Of a DNA stretch of 64,000 bases, positions 26,032-34,217 are shown one piece after another. The first letter of the stretch is position 1, and every line of letters begins with the position of its first letter. This stretch comes from Fibrobacter sp. UWB13 (GTDB lineage Bacteria; Fibrobacterota; Fibrobacteria; Fibrobacterales; Fibrobacteraceae): contig NZ_FXAX01000002.1 of NCBI RefSeq assembly GCF_900177805.1, forward strand, positions 1 through 64,000, read 5' to 3'. Under the pieces are notes generated by a model. It was not told where the DNA came from and did not search any database. It saw only the letters and a list, made by a program, of their open reading frames with translations. Both the position numbers and the translations under genes were made by a program.

Positions 26032-26053
26032 TAACAATTATATGTAATTGTTA
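26032..26053. promoter_or_regulatory. Perfect 22-bp palindrome between the lipoprotein gene and fcl
   Basis: TAACAATTA (26032-26040) and TAATTGTTA (26045-26053) form a perfect 9-bp inverted repeat around TATG. It lies about 55 bases beyond the lipoprotein stop and about 90 bases upstream of fcl. It may be an operator for fcl-gmd. It is A/T-only apart from one pair and lacks a T run, so it is less likely to be a terminator. Confidence 0.4.
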
Positions 26054-26107
26054 CAAGTGAGGAAGTTTAAATTTGTTTACTTTTTATACTAACAATGTAG
26101 GGATATA

Positions 26108-27379
26108 TTACTTAATCCGAATCAGCTGGACGTCCTTAATCCAGAACGTTCTTTCGCGACTGCCCAAATTCAAGTCCAAACGGGCATACGGGTCTGTTTC
26201 CGCAGGCGAAAATTCAATTTCGAACGACTTACCGGAAGTCGAAACCTTGACGTGTTCCTGGAACCCATTCGTTTCTCCATTGTAGATGGAATTTCCCAAA
26301 CGAGCCGTCATTTCACCTTCGACATCAGACCAGATTGTGAAAACAAACTTGTACGTATAACCAACGATTACAGGGATATTTTCGTGCAGCAACTGCACAC
26401 TATAAGAGAAATTCCCGCCCTTGGTTACATGCACCTTCATCACATTAGAATTTTTCTCTTTGACAATCGCCGTATCGGCAGCGCCATTGAACTGCTTGTG
26501 GAAAATCCAGTTCTTTCCACCCTCGCTAAAGTTTCCATTAGAAATCAAATTCTTGTTCTTCTGCCCAGCAATTGCGGTCCAGACATCGTCGACAAAGCCA
26601 TCATAATCCTTGCCATCAGCCGCCGTATAGCTGTAACGCATCGCCTGGAAACTCGGCAAGAATCGTTCATTCAGAGAATTCCAAAGGTCCTTGTTTTCGG
26701 TCTTGCTGAAGCGGATAACACCGTCCTCGCCCACCTTCGCCGAAGCAAGGTCAAGTCCATCGACAAAGCGATGCACGCGGAAAATCACAGACAAATTCGC
26801 CGCAGAATCTTGAACTTCAATCTGCGACTGGTTGTACAGCAGCTTAAACACCTGGAAATTGTTCAGCTCATAGACAAATGGGATTTCCTTGCCATTCTGA
26901 CGGATGCGACCGTAAATCGAGTTTACCGACTTCTTTTTGCCAACTTCAAAGCCGACACCGATTTCCTTAAGGAACCCGTCATTCTTCAAATCGATATTAT
27001 AGAAGGCATCCTTGACAAACTCGCCATCCGTGAACGAAATGGGGAGCACAGCCGCCGGATCATCTTCATACGGCCAGAGCAACAGTCCATCTTCCTGATT
27101 GACAGAAACGCCCACATAGAAGCTGCAGAAAGAACGGACTTCGGTAAGCGTGAGCTGGAACGTATCGATGACGACCTTTTCATCCTTCGCCGCAGCCTTG
27201 GCAAGCGAAACCGGCTTTGCATCAGAATAGTCGATGGAGAAATCTGCGGTAAGCCCGATGTTCTGCGCTATCTCCGGATTTCCAATTTCAATACCGGCCG
27301 TAGTGTCGGATTCCGAACATCCGACCGCCCACAATGCCACAAGCACGCAACCGATTATTGAACTCAAAGAACGCATCAT
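26108..27379 (-). CDS. Lipoprotein with C-terminal carbohydrate-binding-like domain
   Basis: A 423-aa exported lipoprotein: signal peptide with lipobox AVGC (Cys 21), then TAGIEIGNPEIA. Residues about 30-270 match nothing I recognise. From about residue 285, ISNGNFSEGGKNWIF to the end has the jelly-roll pattern of CBM4/9-type carbohydrate-binding modules (SYSVQLL...YTYKFVFTIWSD...ARLDLNLG). The start overlaps the stop of the TIGR02147-type gene by 4 bases, so the regulator and lipoprotein are coupled. Probably faces the periplasm or outer surface; a substrate-sensing role is inference. Confidence 0.8.
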   Translation of the reverse strand: MMRSLSSIIGCVLVALWAVGCSESDTTAGIEIGNPEIAQNIGLTADFSIDYSDAKPVSLAKAAAKDEKVVIDTFQLTLTEVRSFCSFYVGVSVNQEDGLLLWPYEDDPAAVLPISFTDGEFVKDAFYNIDLKNDGFLKEIGVGFEVGKKKSVNSIYGRIRQNGKEIPFVYELNNFQVFKLLYNQSQIEVQDSAANLSVIFRVHRFVDGLDLASAKVGEDGVIRFSKTENKDLWNSLNERFLPSFQAMRYSYTAADGKDYDGFVDDVWTAIAGQKNKNLISNGNFSEGGKNWIFHKQFNGAADTAIVKEKNSNVMKVHVTKGGNFSYSVQLLHENIPVIVGYTYKFVFTIWSDVEGEMTARLGNSIYNGETNGFQEHVKVSTSGKSFEIEFSPAETDPYARLDLNLGSRERTFWIKDVQLIRIK

Positions 27380-28221
27380 ACTCCTCGGGTTAGAGGGTAC
27401 AGCTGGATATTGATTTGCACAACATCCTCACCTTCCCCAGCCTTTGCTGAGAAATCTAGTAGTTCTTTGCGCATCAGTTGCAAATGTTTTTTCAAATTGG
27501 GGAAATCTTCGCGTTTTATGCTGAAAGTCAGGGCAGAAACGTCCCTTTGCGGGCCCGGAAGCGCCGAAAGCATGTCCGCCGAGAGCTTGAGCATCTGCAG
27601 ATGGTACATCTTGACCATCAAATCCTGGACTTCGTCGTCAGTAGTAATCAGGGGGTCGCGCTGGCGGTAACCGTTCGCGGTCTTTACCAGAAGTCCCAGT
27701 TCCACGAGAAGCTTGAGGGATTCCGTCACCTGGGCAGGCGTAATGAGACCGCCGAGGCGCTTGGAAATCCAGTCGGGAATCGGGCGAAAATCCTTGAGCG
27801 CCACCATCTCGAGAATCGCGGAGTGGTGCCATTCGCGGAAAATACGGAACTGAGCCGCATCCATCTTGTGCAGCTTGGAGCGCGGGCTCGCCTTCAAAAG
27901 CTGGGCGTAGTAAACCTGCTTATCCGCATCCGTCTGGGCCTGATTGAAGAAAACAAGACTTTCGAAATATGCAGCACGCTGGCCATCCAAGCCGAGACCG
28001 TGGATGAGCTTTACCACCGTGTTCTTTGTAATATTTCGCTTTCCGTCAATCGTGAGCTTGAGATGGGCGTGGCTCGAAAGCCCAGCCTTCTCTGCGAAGA
28101 AACGGAGGCTAAAAGCCGAGACCGTCTTCTTCTTGAACTCATAGTAGTCCCGCAAATACACACGGTAGTTCGTGTATTGCAGAACATCAGGTTCAACTAT
28201 GCGATTTTCTCCTGTTTCCAT
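27376..28221 (-). CDS. TIGR02147-family protein (putative Fibrobacter transcriptional regulator)
   Basis: The 281-aa protein matches the TIGR02147 family, large paralogous sets of which are typical of Fibrobacter. The opening is VLQYTNYRVYLRDYYEFKK. A helix-turn-helix-like region (SLRFFAEKAGLSSHAHLKLTIDGKRNIT, in two parts around residues 38-65) is followed by a helical body with a winged-helix-like segment (ITPAQVTESLKLLVELGLL). It probably binds DNA, and its target is likely the coupled lipoprotein gene or a surface programme. No signal peptide. Confidence 0.82.
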   Translation of the reverse strand: METGENRIVEPDVLQYTNYRVYLRDYYEFKKKTVSAFSLRFFAEKAGLSSHAHLKLTIDGKRNITKNTVVKLIHGLGLDGQRAAYFESLVFFNQAQTDADKQVYYAQLLKASPRSKLHKMDAAQFRIFREWHHSAILEMVALKDFRPIPDWISKRLGGLITPAQVTESLKLLVELGLLVKTANGYRQRDPLITTDDEVQDLMVKMYHLQMLKLSADMLSALPGPQRDVSALTFSIKREDFPNLKKHLQLMRKELLDFSAKAGEGEDVVQINIQLYPLTRGV

Positions 28222-28371
28222 ATTCTAAAAAATAGAAGTCTTCCGCCACAAAATCAAAGAATAAAAAGCTTTTATCGTTTACCCAAGTAACCATGTCAGA
28301 CGAGAGACGAGAGGGGCAGGCTTTCCCCTGATTGCAGCCCCGACTCGCCGGGTCTTCCATCACCCCTTCGA

Positions 28372-28388
28372 GCGGGGTTCCACCCCGC
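28372..28388. terminator. GC-rich hairpin downstream of the acetyltransferase gene
   Basis: GCGGGGT (28372-28378) and ACCCCGC (28382-28388) form a 7-bp stem with a TCC loop, 42 bases past the acetyltransferase stop on the minus strand. No T tract follows, so it may instead be part of a dispersed intergenic repeat; the block 28300-28330 is also repeat-like. Confidence 0.35.
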
Positions 28389-28429
28389 AACGCCCCGAAC
28401 GCAACAAGAGCAACAAACGCCGTGAATGC

Positions 28430-29020
28430 TTAACAAAAGTCTCTAGCGAGGAGCGAAAAGCGAATGTGGTCTTCGAAATGGTCATGGATTCGTTCGTACT
28501 CGCGGCAGAGACCTTCTTCCTGGAATCCGGCACGGCGGGCGACAGCAGCACTCTTCGGATTGTTGACCGAAGCCGTAAGTTCAAGACGATTCAGCCCCAT
28601 CGCAAAAGATTCGCCCGCCACAAGCAAAAGCGCTTCGGTCGCAAGCCCGCGACCACAAAAGTCTTGACCAAGCCAATAGCTTACTGTCGCCGAGCGATTT
28701 TTCCACTGCACCCAGCCAAGCATAATGCAGCCCGCGATTTTTAAATCTGCGTTTGCGCCCTTCTCGAAAATGCCCCAGCAGGCGCCATTAGCCATCTGCG
28801 CCTGCAAGTCCCAAGCATCTATTTTCGCAGAAACATCTTCGGGAGTGCGACATTCTTCGCTTGGCCACGGCAAGTGCTCCGACAAGAACTCGCGAGAGCC
28901 TTCAATCAGCTCGAACAGCGGCTGCACGTCCGCCTCGCCAAGCGGGCGCAACACAGCACGCTCGCCTTCAACCTCTTGCAGCGAGAATTCGCAAAGTTCA
29001 TCATCTAAAAAATCGCTCAT
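28430..29020 (-). CDS. GNAT-family N-acetyltransferase (RimJ/RimL type)
   Basis: A 196-aa acetyl-CoA-dependent acetyltransferase. It opens with RAVLRPLGEADVQPLFELI, has the middle GCIMLGWVQWKNRSATVSYWLG, and the acetyl-CoA-binding GRGLATEALLLVAGESF (the Q/RxxGxA motif), then ARRAGFQEEGLCREYERIHD, the usual RimJ/L ending. The ATG at 29020 is chosen because AAAAGG lies six bases upstream; an ATG five codons earlier lacks such a site. The target may be a ribosomal-protein N-terminus, an amino acid or another amine; not determinable here. Confidence 0.88.
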   Translation of the reverse strand: MSDFLDDELCEFSLQEVEGERAVLRPLGEADVQPLFELIEGSREFLSEHLPWPSEECRTPEDVSAKIDAWDLQAQMANGACWGIFEKGANADLKIAGCIMLGWVQWKNRSATVSYWLGQDFCGRGLATEALLLVAGESFAMGLNRLELTASVNNPKSAAVARRAGFQEEGLCREYERIHDHFEDHIRFSLLARDFC

Positions 29021-29068
29021 TATGACCTTTTGCAAAAAACAATCAACCCCAAGAGTACATAATTACAA

Positions 29069-29149
29069 CGTCATTCTGAGCCATCCATGGCGAAGAATCC
29101 AGTTATATCAAGAAATTATGGATCCTCCTCCCGTTGGTCGAGGATGACA
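29069..29149. repeat. Two family-B dispersed repeats in opposite orientation
   Basis: 29069-29100 reads CGTCATTCTGAG...GAAGAATCC. 29120-29149 reads GGATCCTC...GAGGATGACA, the inverted orientation of the same framework. Together they make a large imperfect inverted repeat between the acetyltransferase gene and tRNA-Leu. Confidence 0.5.
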
Positions 29150-29165
29150 TTATTGAAAAAAAACG

Positions 29166-29195
29166 AAAAACCCGATAGCGAACTACCGGGTTTTT
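29166..29195 (-). terminator. Terminator of tRNA-Leu(CAG)
   Basis: On the minus strand CCCGGTAG and CTATCGGG form a stem followed by TTTTT, immediately after the tRNA 3' end. A run of five A residues on the other side makes it usable in both directions. Confidence 0.8.
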
Positions 29196-29198
29196 CAG

Positions 29199-29282
29199 TG
29201 CGGATGAAAGGACTTGAACCTTCATGCCCTTGCGAGCACTAGAACCTGAATCTAGCGTGTCTACCAGTTCCACCACATCCGC
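29199..29282 (-). tRNA. tRNA-Leu (anticodon CAG)
   Basis: The complement of 29200-29282 folds as a class II tRNA. The acceptor stem GCGGATG pairs with CATCCGC, the anticodon loop TTCAGGT lies between CTAGA and TCTAG, there is a long variable arm, and GGTTCAAGTCC forms the T arm. The discriminator base is A at 29199. The CCA end is not encoded (ACTG follows), so it must be added enzymatically. Confidence 0.95.
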
Positions 29283-29293
29283 GTGGTGCACCA

Positions 29294-29322
29294 AATTTTG
29301 AAAAAAAACACCCTTTTGTCAA
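29294..29322 (-). promoter_or_regulatory. Likely promoter of tRNA-Leu(CAG)
   Basis: On the minus strand a perfect -35 TTGACA (29317-29322) is followed by a 17-base spacer and a weak -10 AAAATT (29294-29299). Transcription would start a few bases before the tRNA. Confidence 0.5.
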
Positions 29323-29353
29323 GGGGAGGTTCATAAATAAGGCTATTTGGCGC

Positions 29354-30109
29354 TTATTTGCGGATGGCGTCGCGGATCCATTCCATCCGCTTGCCCTTCC
29401 AATAGCTCCAGTCGTGCTCGCCTTCCGGGTCGAACCGGAGTTCGCAGTCCACCTGAACAGCCTTGCAAAATTCCGTAATCCACGGCACCGTCTGGTCAGA
29501 CGGGTAAAGCCTGTCCTTGCCCCCTTGCAAAAAGCGGAAACGCCCGACATGCATTTTCTTCGGCGCCGCAAGTTCCAACGGTCCACCCAAGAATGCTCCA
29601 AACGAACTCACGAGCAAGCGGTCTTCCACAGCACGACGACCTTCGAGCGAATAAACCAAGACCCCCAGCGAGCCGTCCGAAACGCCCACCAGCGAAACAC
29701 GCTCCACCGGAGCTCCGCGCTTTGCAGCCACAGAATCAAGCGCCGCATCAACAGCGGCAATTGCAGCCGGCGTGACCCAATGGTTATCGCGACAAGCCGA
29801 TACGCTCACCACAATTTTTTCAGGATAAAGCTCCGCAAAGTCAGCCCCAGCAACAAGCCCTTTCGCACAGTTACCACTACTCATGCCACCGTGGAACCAC
29901 ACGACAACCGACGCTTTCTTTATTTTTTTCGGCCACCAAATTCCCGCCGGACTTTGGAACGACGAACCCGCACCAAGCACATCAATCAAAAGCGAATCCG
30001 GCGCATTAGGGGTAAGCACTTTAGAGGCAGGCGCACTAGGCGCAGCAAACGCCTGCACACCAGCAAGCAGCAACACCAACAACGAGGCAACTAAACCAAA
30101 TCGCATCAT
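29354..30109 (-). CDS. Secreted alpha/beta-hydrolase-like protein
   Basis: A 251-aa protein with an N-terminal signal peptide (about residues 1-22, ending AFA). The hydrolase pattern is visible: ASVVVWFHGGMSSGN as the oxyanion-hole strand, LVGVSDGSLG with the nucleophile Ser in GxSxG, GGKDRLYP for the Asp and EGEHDWSYW for the His. Such proteins are often esterases of the feruloyl or acetyl-xylan type in fibre-degrading bacteria; the substrate is inference. It overlaps by 4 bases the membrane-protein gene upstream and is last in a three-gene operon (30666, 30106, 29354). Confidence 0.75.
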   Translation of the reverse strand: MMRFGLVASLLVLLLAGVQAFAAPSAPASKVLTPNAPDSLLIDVLGAGSSFQSPAGIWWPKKIKKASVVVWFHGGMSSGNCAKGLVAGADFAELYPEKIVVSVSACRDNHWVTPAAIAAVDAALDSVAAKRGAPVERVSLVGVSDGSLGVLVYSLEGRRAVEDRLLVSSFGAFLGGPLELAAPKKMHVGRFRFLQGGKDRLYPSDQTVPWITEFCKAVQVDCELRFDPEGEHDWSYWKGKRMEWIRDAIRK

Positions 30110-30657
30110 TCCGCGCCACTCGGCGAATCCTGAAATTTCAACTGACGTGGCTTATGCACCAGCGCCACAAAAATGAGGATAATCCCCATAATCAGCATAA
30201 AGCCCACTACGCATGTCCCAACAAAGCACCAATAAAATTGGTAATCTGCCGACAGGTCATCCCAGCTGAGTTCGCCATTTTTCGAAGCCATCGACTTCAC
30301 GATAAACTTGTCGCCCACACGTGACGCATAAATTTCCAACGGGATTTCGCTCGCGTTCATCGCCGAGAAATCGAACCATTCCGCCATGTCGTCCAAAAGA
30401 TCATCGTCTGCATAAAGCACGAACGTGCATTTTGTATCGCCATTGATCTGGAAATAAGTCTTATCGAAAAACGGCAAGTTCGAACCGCCGAACAAACTCG
30501 GAATAGCGGCGTAGCTCACCTTGCCATAAAACAAGCTTTCTTCGACAAAGAAGCTTTTCGCAAGCGGATAGATATACCAAGAAACCCAACTAGCAAGGAA
30601 TATCAGCAGGAAACCAAAATTGATAAAGGCAACTTTACGAACACGAAAAATAGACAT
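30106..30657 (-). CDS. Unrecognised two-pass membrane protein
   Basis: 183 aa. One membrane segment lies near the N-terminus (VAFINFGFLLIFLASWVSWY) and one near the C-terminus (CFVGTCVVGFMLIMGIILIF), with a roughly 110-residue hydrophilic domain between them that should face the periplasm. I recognise no domain. It lies 8 bases after 30666-31409 and overlaps the hydrolase gene. The shared topology of two ends in the membrane and the middle outside suggests it works with the preceding protein. Confidence 0.7.
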   Translation of the reverse strand: MSIFRVRKVAFINFGFLLIFLASWVSWYIYPLAKSFFVEESLFYGKVSYAAIPSLFGGSNLPFFDKTYFQINGDTKCTFVLYADDDLLDDMAEWFDFSAMNASEIPLEIYASRVGDKFIVKSMASKNGELSWDDLSADYQFYWCFVGTCVVGFMLIMGIILIFVALVHKPRQLKFQDSPSGAE

Positions 30658-30665
30658 TGCAATCC

Positions 30666-31409
30666 TTACTGTTTAGACTTAAATATAAAGAAGAACGTGG
30701 CAAGCAAAAGCACGAGCGACAAGAAATAGAACGCCAGCGGGATCTTTGCCGAAAGCGAAATCTCTTTCACGTTTTCCATCTGGAAAAAGTGGAGCAGTTC
30801 GTCACTTGCGCTGAGAGTCTTGTCATTATTAAACTGGTTCCAGGCATCGTACAAATCCAGATTTTTCTGGAACAGCGTTTCCACGCGCTTATTAAAAGCC
30901 TCCGGCAACACAAGCCCATCCGGGAGCACCGCATAGCCCGCCCTTGCAGAATCCAATTTGCGCACCAAAGCCAAATCGACATCCGAAGAGCCCATTTCCA
31001 TCAAGCGGTAAACATTCTCCAGTTCATCGATCCAAGCGGAACGTTCCGAAAGGTAGCGATGCAAGCAAGAGACCTTCGCCAAGACACTCGACTTGAAATG
31101 CGATACCGAGGAAGCCGGAGGCGTCGAAAAGCCAGTCTGTTCCAACTTCTGGATCCCCGCATCAAATGAGAGCGCTACTTCGCGGAGCGTCATCATCTGC
31201 GCAAGCACCACCGCCGAATCCACCTCGTAACCGCTACGGACACGTTCCATCGAACGCATGAGGCTCGCATCGGCAAACTGGTAATCGCAAAGCGACTTCA
31301 CGTACTGGGAATAAACGGCGACCTGCGGTTTTTGCGAAACGTAAAACAGCGCCGTCAAGCAAATCGTAAGAACGACAACAAGCCAAATCCAGGGAGTCTG
31401 GATTTTCAT
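30666..31409 (-). CDS. Unrecognised membrane-anchored protein with helical ectodomain
   Basis: 247 aa from the ATG at 31409, chosen because it opens directly into the membrane segment WIWLVVVLTICLTALFYV; an ATG 14 codons earlier is possible. A second segment (AFYFLSLVLLLATFFFIF) ends the protein. The roughly 190 residues between are helical and charged. No known family recognised. First gene of the operon ending with the secreted hydrolase. The next gene to the right is divergent, starting 76 bases away. Confidence 0.65.
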   Translation of the reverse strand: MKIQTPWIWLVVVLTICLTALFYVSQKPQVAVYSQYVKSLCDYQFADASLMRSMERVRSGYEVDSAVVLAQMMTLREVALSFDAGIQKLEQTGFSTPPASSVSHFKSSVLAKVSCLHRYLSERSAWIDELENVYRLMEMGSSDVDLALVRKLDSARAGYAVLPDGLVLPEAFNKRVETLFQKNLDLYDAWNQFNNDKTLSASDELLHFFQMENVKEISLSAKIPLAFYFLSLVLLLATFFFIFKSKQ

Positions 31410-31485
31410 GTGCAAAGTTTCTGCAATTGTTTTTTTTGTCTGTCCGTTCACACCTAGAAATTACTTTTTTTCTACTTTACGAACA

Positions 31486-32850
31486 ATGAAACTCCGTCAT
31501 TTAATCGCCTTTTTTGCCATTTTATGCAGTTTCGCCGGGTGTACCGTCGAACGAGCCGAAGAACATATCCTCGCAAGGCACGTAAACGGAGTCAAAAAGA
31601 CCTCTATCTGGGTTTACCCCGACGGCACCATCCTCAAGCGTAATGAATGGTACAATGACGGCATCAAGGAATTCGAAATCCCCTACGAAGACAGCCTCCC
31701 GCATGGGGAATTCAAACGCTGGACTGGCTTTGGCGATGTCGCAATGATTGGGCACTATAACAAAGGGAAAAAAGACGGCAAGTGGACAGTCTACTACCAG
31801 AACAAAAAAGTCGAAGCGGTCCAATTTTATAAAGACGACCTCCCTGTTGGCGACTGGGAAGGATTCCATCACAATGGGGTAAAGGCATTTGAAGAACATT
31901 ATGACGACAACGGGAACCACATCGGTGTGTGGAAACATTTTCACGACAATGGTGTGCTTGCCGAAGAAAACAGATGCCATGAAGCTAACGGATATATCAA
32001 GCGTTTCGGGAGAAATTGCAAAATCACGGAGTACTTCGATTGCGTGAGTGGCAATTTAGAAGGCAATTACAAAAAGTACTACGAATCATACGGGCCAGTG
32101 GACTCCACAAAAAATTGCGAACAAGCGCAAATCATGGAAGAAGGGATTATTGAAAGTCAATTAGCACCGTTGCCGCTAACATTCTACAGGGCAGACGGGT
32201 CCCTTATCAAAAAAATCAAGTCGAGTTTTTTCAAAGGTCGTGAAAAAATCCAATGGTTCGACGAAAACAACAATGTTATCCGAGAAAGCAACTTTGTTGC
32301 AGATTCAACCGACCCGCCCCATAGTAATTCAGGCATCGCTTACGGGACCTGCGCCAATTCATCAACGCTATTCTGTGCCGAGACCTTATTCGTCCATTCG
32401 GAAAAACCCAACGGAGAACTCGACTCTTGCACGTTAAGCCATAAAGACGATTTCAAACAAAGCATCGGCAAGTACCCGGCAACGCTCCGCTACATTCAAA
32501 AAGGTCACGTTCTTTTGTACGAAGAATTCTGGACACGAGAATACAACACTATCGATGATACACCTAGCACACCAAGTATTCAAACAAGCCGCAGTTTCTA
32601 CCCGGACAGCATGGGCGGCAGAATGGCAAGCGAAGGGTTCTGGCAAACAGACGCAAACGGAAAATCCAAGCGTCACGGCGTCTGGCGCAACTGGTACCCG
32701 AGCGGTGTATTGAAGGACAGCCTCAACTACGTGAACGGCGAACGCATCGGCGAGCAGTTCAGCTACGACAGCACCGGCAAGCTCACGATACATAAAACAG
32801 AAGCCGGCAAGAACCGGCCCGTGATAATGCACATATTAGGGGAAAGGTAA
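31486..32850 (+). CDS. YwqK/MORN-like repeat lipoprotein
   Basis: A 454-aa lipoprotein (lipobox FAGC, Cys at about residue 19). Start at 31486 chosen because the signal peptide MKLRHLIAFFAILCSFAGC begins there. Repeats of the form G.W..Y...G....E..Y.dG... (GKKDGKWTVYYQNKKVEAVQ, VGDWEGFHHNGVKAFEEHYD, IGVWKHFHDNGVLAEE, then HGVWRNWYPSGVLKDSLNYV) match the YwqK antitoxin/MORN-variant fold. Some relatives are annotated as antitoxins, but there is no toxin gene beside this one. Probably an outer-membrane or periplasmic structural or interaction protein. Stop codon only 4 bases from the convergent pseudopilin stop. Confidence 0.82.
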   Translation: MKLRHLIAFFAILCSFAGCTVERAEEHILARHVNGVKKTSIWVYPDGTILKRNEWYNDGIKEFEIPYEDSLPHGEFKRWTGFGDVAMIGHYNKGKKDGKWTVYYQNKKVEAVQFYKDDLPVGDWEGFHHNGVKAFEEHYDDNGNHIGVWKHFHDNGVLAEENRCHEANGYIKRFGRNCKITEYFDCVSGNLEGNYKKYYESYGPVDSTKNCEQAQIMEEGIIESQLAPLPLTFYRADGSLIKKIKSSFFKGREKIQWFDENNNVIRESNFVADSTDPPHSNSGIAYGTCANSSTLFCAETLFVHSEKPNGELDSCTLSHKDDFKQSIGKYPATLRYIQKGHVLLYEEFWTREYNTIDDTPSTPSIQTSRSFYPDSMGGRMASEGFWQTDANGKSKRHGVWRNWYPSGVLKDSLNYVNGERIGEQFSYDSTGKLTIHKTEAGKNRPVIMHILGER

Positions 32851-32854
32851 CCTA

Positions 32855-33316
32855 CTACCTAATTACACTAGAGACTTCGATAGACTGCGTGGAGCCTTTG
32901 AAGTTCCAGGAGACTTTGACTTTTACTTGTTTCGCATAAACGTGGTGAATTGTTTCGTACTGCGAGGCGTCAGTCGATGTGTAGTTCTGCGTTGCAGAAA
33001 CAGTCACTTCTGGCGAGTACGTTACCGTAGCAGAATCGCCCAGACCACGAGCCCACTTGCGATTGATATCATGCACTTCAAAAGTCGTATCCTCCGCAGA
33101 TTTCGACGGAATCGAGGCAATCCCCACGGACTTGAGGGAATCCAGCACCTGCTGGGCAACTTCAATAGCACCATCACGACCGCGAATACGCAACAAGGCA
33201 TCGTGGTTACCGCCTTGAAGATTCAATACAGCCATGTACATAAAACCAAGGACCGCAGCAGCGACCAAGATTTCAACAATTCCAAAGCCTTTTTTGTTCT
33301 TCAAAAGTTTCACCAT
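32855..33316 (-). CDS. Type IV pilin-like / pseudopilin protein (PilV-like)
   Basis: 153 aa with a prepilin N-terminus: short basic leader MVKLLKNKKG, cleavage before FGIVEILVAAAVLGFMYMAV and Glu at mature position 5. The body is small and beta-rich, with no cysteines. Such minor pilins act in type IV pili or type II secretion at the inner membrane. It lies 7 bases after the second pseudopilin gene. No ATPase, secretin or prepilin peptidase gene is in the window, so the machine is encoded elsewhere. Confidence 0.88.
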   Translation of the reverse strand: MVKLLKNKKGFGIVEILVAAAVLGFMYMAVLNLQGGNHDALLRIRGRDGAIEVAQQVLDSLKSVGIASIPSKSAEDTTFEVHDINRKWARGLGDSATVTYSPEVTVSATQNYTSTDASQYETIHHVYAKQVKVKVSWNFKGSTQSIEVSSVIR

Positions 33317-33323
33317 AATTTAC

Positions 33324-33881
33324 CTACAATTTGTTCCAAAAACTGCCTGTTCTCCATTGGGGGATAAGCATATTATTATTCCTATTTTTTTCTACAAGAC
33401 CATAAACATAGCTGGTGCCATACTGCATGCACACATAACCTTCGGATGGCGCCGCAGAAAGACCTATACGAGGAATAAACAAGGCTCCTTCGCTCGCCCA
33501 GTCCTTATCCGCGGTACTAAATTCGTCAAGTTGGACTTGATCATCACAACTAAATCTAGCAGGAGCTTCAATAGTAAGCGAATCAATAGGCTCTACATTT
33601 TCGATAGATCCAGCACCACAATCATTTACCATATACACATAAAGAGTCTGCTCGTTATCGCCAGCCATTTTGACACAAAGGCGTTTGGACAATCGATTAG
33701 CATCATTGGCTACACGTTCCAAAAAAGCGGCCGTATTTTGCGCGCAGTCTTTTATTCGTGTATTGATGACAGCCCCTCTCAAGCCAGCAACACCCATAGA
33801 CGATAAGACGCCCATAATCGTAACAACGACTAGGACTTCTACCAAGGTATAACCGTTCTTTTTAGAGCCATGATTCAGCAT
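33324..33881 (-). CDS. Type IV pilin-like / pseudopilin protein (GspH/FimT-like)
   Basis: 185 aa with leader MLNHGSKKNG and mature start YTLVEVLVVVTIMGVLSSMG (Glu 5 present), a textbook class III signal. The region ARFSCDDQVQLDEF and the overall size suggest a GspH/FimT minor pseudopilin. Shine-Dalgarno TTGGAGAAA lies upstream of the ATG. First of a two-gene unit with the PilV-like gene. Confidence 0.88.
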   Translation of the reverse strand: MLNHGSKKNGYTLVEVLVVVTIMGVLSSMGVAGLRGAVINTRIKDCAQNTAAFLERVANDANRLSKRLCVKMAGDNEQTLYVYMVNDCGAGSIENVEPIDSLTIEAPARFSCDDQVQLDEFSTADKDWASEGALFIPRIGLSAAPSEGYVCMQYGTSYVYGLVEKNRNNNMLIPQWRTGSFWNKL

Positions 33882-34039
33882 ATCTATTTCTCCAAGCTAG
33901 ATTGAACCAAAATTAATATAAAAAGAGGTTCTTTTCCGCTTTGGTCTAACTTATAATATACATAAACACGGCTCAAAAGTAAACATTTGTAAACAGAAAA
34001 TACGTTTTTGATGAAAATCGTGATAAAAACAATATTAAA

Positions 34040-34080
34040 ACACGTAGCCGTGTAATTTTACCCACACAAATTGCTATATT
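34040..34080 (+). promoter_or_regulatory. Hairpin and -10 box ahead of tRNA-Leu(UAA)
   Basis: ACACG (34040-34044) and CGTGT (34049-34053) form a short stem followed by AATTTT. TATATT (34075-34080), 16 bases before the tRNA, is a good -10 candidate, but no clear -35 box stands at 16-18 bases. Confidence 0.35.
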
Positions 34081-34096
34081 ACACACCGCACAACCT

Positions 34097-34179
<83 letters not shown>

Positions 34180-34217
34180 TTGTTTTTGTGCTTCACTTCG
34201 CAGAAGGGAGGTAGATC

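Noticed and set aside
32434-32832. Antisense reading frames inside the YwqK-like gene and many similar long antisense frames
   Set aside because: They have low-complexity or Arg/His/Val-rich products, no ribosome-binding sites and lie opposite well-supported genes.
31486-32850. YwqK-like protein as part of a toxin-antitoxin system
   Set aside because: Although relatives carry that label, the protein is a lipoprotein and no candidate toxin gene adjoins it.
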